From CAYPZL01 sp964415045 (lineage in GTDB: Bacteria; Planctomycetota; Phycisphaerae; Sedimentisphaerales; Anaerobacaceae), in the NCBI GenBank assembly GCA_964415045.1, contig CAYPZL010000005.1, positions 12,530-76,529 on the forward strand: a stretch of DNA of 64,000 nucleotides, given 5' to 3'. The stretch's first letter is position 1; each line of letters begins with the position of its first letter. Under the pieces are notes generated by a model, which ran no database searches, had not been told where the DNA came from, and saw only the letters and a list, made by a program, of their open reading frames with translations. Position numbers and translations under genes: made by a program. Shown here piece after piece: positions 61,606 through 64,000 of this stretch.

Positions 61606-63354
61606 ATGAGTCTCTTGTTAGAGCGGCTCCTGGGACTGCTGCGTCTGTCCTGGTTGACGGGCCCTATCTTCGACAAGGAGCTGCGGGTCTCCAGCCGGCG
61701 CCGCCGCAACTACGCGCTGCGTTTTGTTTATGTGGCCGCCTTCACCTTCTGGCTGGCCATGATCTGGCATGGAGTGGTTTCCGAAGGAAGCTCCTCCGTC
61801 TATCAAAGCTCGCGCCGGGCCGAGGCCGGGCAGCTCATCGTTATCTTCGTGGCCTGGTTCCAGTTCATTGCCGCCCAGGTCGTTGCCATGGTCATGCTGA
61901 GCACGTCCATCAGCGACGAGATCTACAACCGCACGCTGGGGCTGCTGATGACGACACCCGTGGGCAGCTTCCAAATCGTGGTCGGCAAGCTGCTCAGCAA
62001 GCTGTTGCAGTTGATCCTCTTGCTGGCGGTGACGCTCCCGCTGCTTGCCATTGTGCGTGTTCTGGGCGGGGTGCCCTGGGATTTCGTTCTGTGCGGCCTG
62101 TGTGTGACGCTGGCGACCGTGGTCTTCGTCGGATCGCTGAGCCTGTTCTTCTCCATGTTCACCCGGAAGGCCTATCGTGTCATCACCACCACCGCTTTTA
62201 CCATGGGCGTGTTGTTCGCTATCGTGCCGCTGGTGTCATCGTTGCTGATGAATCAGGCGGGTACCCGTCGTGTTTTCATGGGCGTGGTTTCGTATTTGAA
62301 TCCGTTTCTCCTGCTATTCTCGGCCACGATGGGCTTGCGGAACGCACAACCGATCGGCTTTCAGGTCTGGCCCATGTATTGCGGCATTGCGCTGGGCGTC
62401 TCGGCGCTGTTGCTGTTGCTGGCGACGGTCTTCGTCCGCCGGGCGGCGCTGCGCCAGGCGGTCGGTCAGGGCCCGCTGTTTGCCGGCGACGCGGCTAAGC
62501 CCGGGCGCGGCGCCCGAGGCGCGGAATCGGCGCGACGCGTCGTGGGGCCCGCCGTGTTGTGGAAGGAGCGACGCTCGCCTTTGCTCGGCAAGCGGAAGAC
62601 GCTGACGGCTGTCGGCATCTGTGTCACGGTCGGATTCGTCCTGTTCACGTATGGCCTCTGCGCCAGCAAAGATTTGCTGGCCGAGCAGGAGGTGCAGGCA
62701 TCCTATGTCCTGATCTTCACGATCCTCGGTCTTTTGTATTCGATCGTGCTGCCGGCCACTTCGATTACCGTCGAGAAGGAATCGCGCACCTGGGCGCTTC
62801 TGCTGACGACGACGGTGGGCAATTGGGAGATTATCTGGAGCAAGTTCGCCGGCGGCGTGCGGCGTTGCCTGCCGACGTGGCTGCTGCTGTTCGGCCATCT
62901 GGCGATCTTCGTCTCGGCGGGGATCATTCACGGCATCGCCATGGTGCAGTTTGTGCTTCTGGTCGTCTGGGTGACCTTCTTCCTCTCGGCTACCGGTCTG
63001 TACTTCAGCTCGCGGTTTCGCCATACGACCACGGCGGTCGTAGCCAACATGGCCGTGGCGGTGGGGCTCTGGGCGCTCGGCCCGCTGTTCCTGGGAATCG
63101 CTCTGGCCATGAGCGGCGCCGGAGAGGGTCTATGGGAAGTGTACGTGGATCTCAATCCGGTTGTCCATGCGGCCGTGATTGCCTCGGCCACCACCAACCC
63201 GGCGGGGCTGGGTTTGTACGATTGGATCCAGGGCGGCATGCGCGATGCCACCTCCGCCATGGGCTGGATTGTGCTCACGTTCATTCTGTACGTGACGGTG
63301 GGGCTGATATTTGTCTGGCGAGCCGCCGCCCGTCTCCGCCGCTATCCCTTCTGA
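61606..63354 (+). CDS. ABC-2-type permease, copy 3 (two-half)
   Basis: A 582-residue paralogue starting at the ATG at 61606 with GGAG upstream; a TTG at 61576 is weaker. It has LTGPIFDKELRVSSRRRRNY near residue 20, EIYNRTLGLLMTTPVGSFQI near 104 and TVEKESRTWALLLTTTVGNW near 387. The last gene of the operon; the following sequence runs to tRNA-Gly. Three near-identical architectures imply tandem duplication, perhaps for a hetero-oligomeric exporter. Confidence 0.93.
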   Translation: MSLLLERLLGLLRLSWLTGPIFDKELRVSSRRRRNYALRFVYVAAFTFWLAMIWHGVVSEGSSSVYQSSRRAEAGQLIVIFVAWFQFIAAQVVAMVMLSTSISDEIYNRTLGLLMTTPVGSFQIVVGKLLSKLLQLILLLAVTLPLLAIVRVLGGVPWDFVLCGLCVTLATVVFVGSLSLFFSMFTRKAYRVITTTAFTMGVLFAIVPLVSSLLMNQAGTRRVFMGVVSYLNPFLLLFSATMGLRNAQPIGFQVWPMYCGIALGVSALLLLLATVFVRRAALRQAVGQGPLFAGDAAKPGRGARGAESARRVVGPAVLWKERRSPLLGKRKTLTAVGICVTVGFVLFTYGLCASKDLLAEQEVQASYVLIFTILGLLYSIVLPATSITVEKESRTWALLLTTTVGNWEIIWSKFAGGVRRCLPTWLLLFGHLAIFVSAGIIHGIAMVQFVLLVVWVTFFLSATGLYFSSRFRHTTTAVVANMAVAVGLWALGPLFLGIALAMSGAGEGLWEVYVDLNPVVHAAVIASATTNPAGLGLYDWIQGGMRDATSAMGWIVLTFILYVTVGLIFVWRAAARLRRYPF

Positions 63355-63421
63355 GGCTCCTGCCCCGCGTGCATTGAGTTTTCGACGGGCGCACCGAGGA
63401 GGCGGGGTGTTGTGGGGAAAA

Positions 63422-63493
63422 AGCGGGCGATGGGATTCGAACCCACGACGTCCAGCTTGGGAAGCTGACATTCTACCACTGAATTACGCCCGC
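63422..63493 (-). tRNA. tRNA-Gly (anticodon CCC)
   Basis: Read on the minus strand the acceptor GCGGGCG pairs with CGCCCGC, the anticodon stem TCAGC/GCTGG holds the loop TTCCCAA (anticodon CCC), and the T arm is GTGGGTTCGAATCCCAT. No CCA is encoded. The short frame overlapping it on the plus strand is an artefact. Confidence 0.95.
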
Positions 63494-63746
63494 GTATCAG
63501 CGTACTGCGCCGTGTATTCTATCGGCCGCTTGCCGGGGCGTCAACAGGAAAAAGGGCGCGCAATTCCCGCGTCTCGCACCGATGACGTAAACCTTGAAAC
63601 TGAAAAGGATTACGTCTTTCATAAAGGGTCCGCATCCGTTTCACATCAAAGACAAAAACCCAACGGGCACAATTGCCCCGGCGCGGTAGGGGCACGCCGG
63701 GACGGGGGGCGGGAGATGGCGTGCAGGGCACACCCTACAGTTTGGA

Positions 63747-63868
63747 ATTGATTATTTATGATTGACTATTGACTATTTCTTCGCGGGCCGGAGCGGGGGG
63801 CGCCCATGCACCCATCCACTCATCTACCCATCTACTGATCCACTGATCTACCCATTTACTCATCTACC
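63747..63868. repeat. Low-complexity word tracts at the window end
   Basis: At 63747-63780 ATTGACTATT-type words repeat; at 63812-63868 CATCTACCCA and CTACTGATCCACTGATC words repeat. These are degenerate, not exact, tandem words. The stretch 63494-64000 contains no supported gene. Confidence 0.6.
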
Positions 63869-63889
63869 AAAAAACTGACACATTTTCCC

Positions 63890-63918
63890 TTGACACCGAA
63901 ACTGTTCGTATGTAGTGT
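63890..63918 (+). promoter_or_regulatory. Putative promoter facing out of the window
   Basis: TTGACA (63890-63895) and TAGTGT (63913-63918) are 17 bp apart. A gene would lie beyond 64000. The 17 bases around the -35 also occur at 26458-26474. Confidence 0.35.
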
Positions 63919-64000
63919 AGCAATAAAACACAATCGTAAATTGTAAATACTCAAGTTGACTGACTTTTTCGATTGGTCTGGGGCGTGGGGAACAGGATTG

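Noticed and set aside
63311..63751. Plus-strand frame crossing the tRNA-Gly gene
   Set aside because: It reads through a tRNA, a typical false ORF.

Overview
The window looks like chromosomal DNA of a GC-rich planctomycete, most likely class Phycisphaerae. I infer this from the mix of genes, not from a marker: LL-diaminopimelate aminotransferase, twin-arginine-exported sulfatase and oxidoreductase, PQQ-like beta-propeller, FHA and HEAT-repeat proteins, an ECF sigma factor operon, a large MoxR/DUF58/von Willebrand A operon with an ABC exporter, and many exported proteins. No phage, plasmid, rRNA or CRISPR locus is visible. Two tRNA genes are present: Arg (ACG) and Gly (CCC).

Layout. 1-4.8 kb: an exported beta-helix protein (cut by the window edge), a Tat-exported sugar-isomerase-like protein and dapL. 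4.9-11.4 kb: a glycosidase-like protein, a FolK-deoxynucleoside kinase fusion, panC, panD, lgt and a rhomboid protease. 11.5-14 kb: a sulfatase and a GH5-like protein on the minus strand, bordered by a degenerate ~50-bp tandem repeat. 14.5-17.2 kb: an ECF sigma / putative anti-sigma / exported coiled-coil operon, a small cysteine-bearing protein and a 26-residue highly basic peptide. 17.3-19.9 kb: a RACo-type corrinoid activator and a Ca/Na antiporter. 20-25.8 kb: the fatty acid operon rpmF-plsX-fabH-fabD-fabG-acpP-fabF. 26-34.7 kb is the most accessory stretch: a MITE-like element, a truncated type III restriction helicase running head-on into a serine hydrolase, an oxidoreductase, a UvrD-like helicase, a gene remnant, a GxxExxY nuclease-like gene lying exactly between 26-bp inverted repeats, and lexA. 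35-45.7 kb: mostly single genes (beta-propeller, FHA, PHP hydrolase, DUF2959-like lipoprotein, tRNA-Arg, YbaK-type deacylase, HEAT protein, trypsin-like protease with a small relative of its N-terminal domain, and an excisionase-like regulator). 46-63.4 kb: a ten-gene plus-strand operon of coiled-coil, VWA, MoxR, DUF58, BatA-like, membrane GATase-like and ABC transporter genes, ending in three paralogous two-half permeases.

How the genes fit together. The fatty acid operon holds the whole initiation and condensation set next to L32, as in many bacteria. panC and panD supply beta-alanine and pantothenate for CoA and acyl carrier protein, and folK acts in the neighbouring pterin pathway. The sulfatase and glycosidases suggest use of sulfated or complex polysaccharides. 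The large MoxR/VWA/ABC operon looks like one envelope machine whose substrate cannot be read from sequence.

The strongest candidate for something under-described is the GxxExxY unit at 33095-33533. Next are the MoxR/VWA/ABC operon and the intergenic repeat families. All assignments come from reading the sequence; no database search was run.
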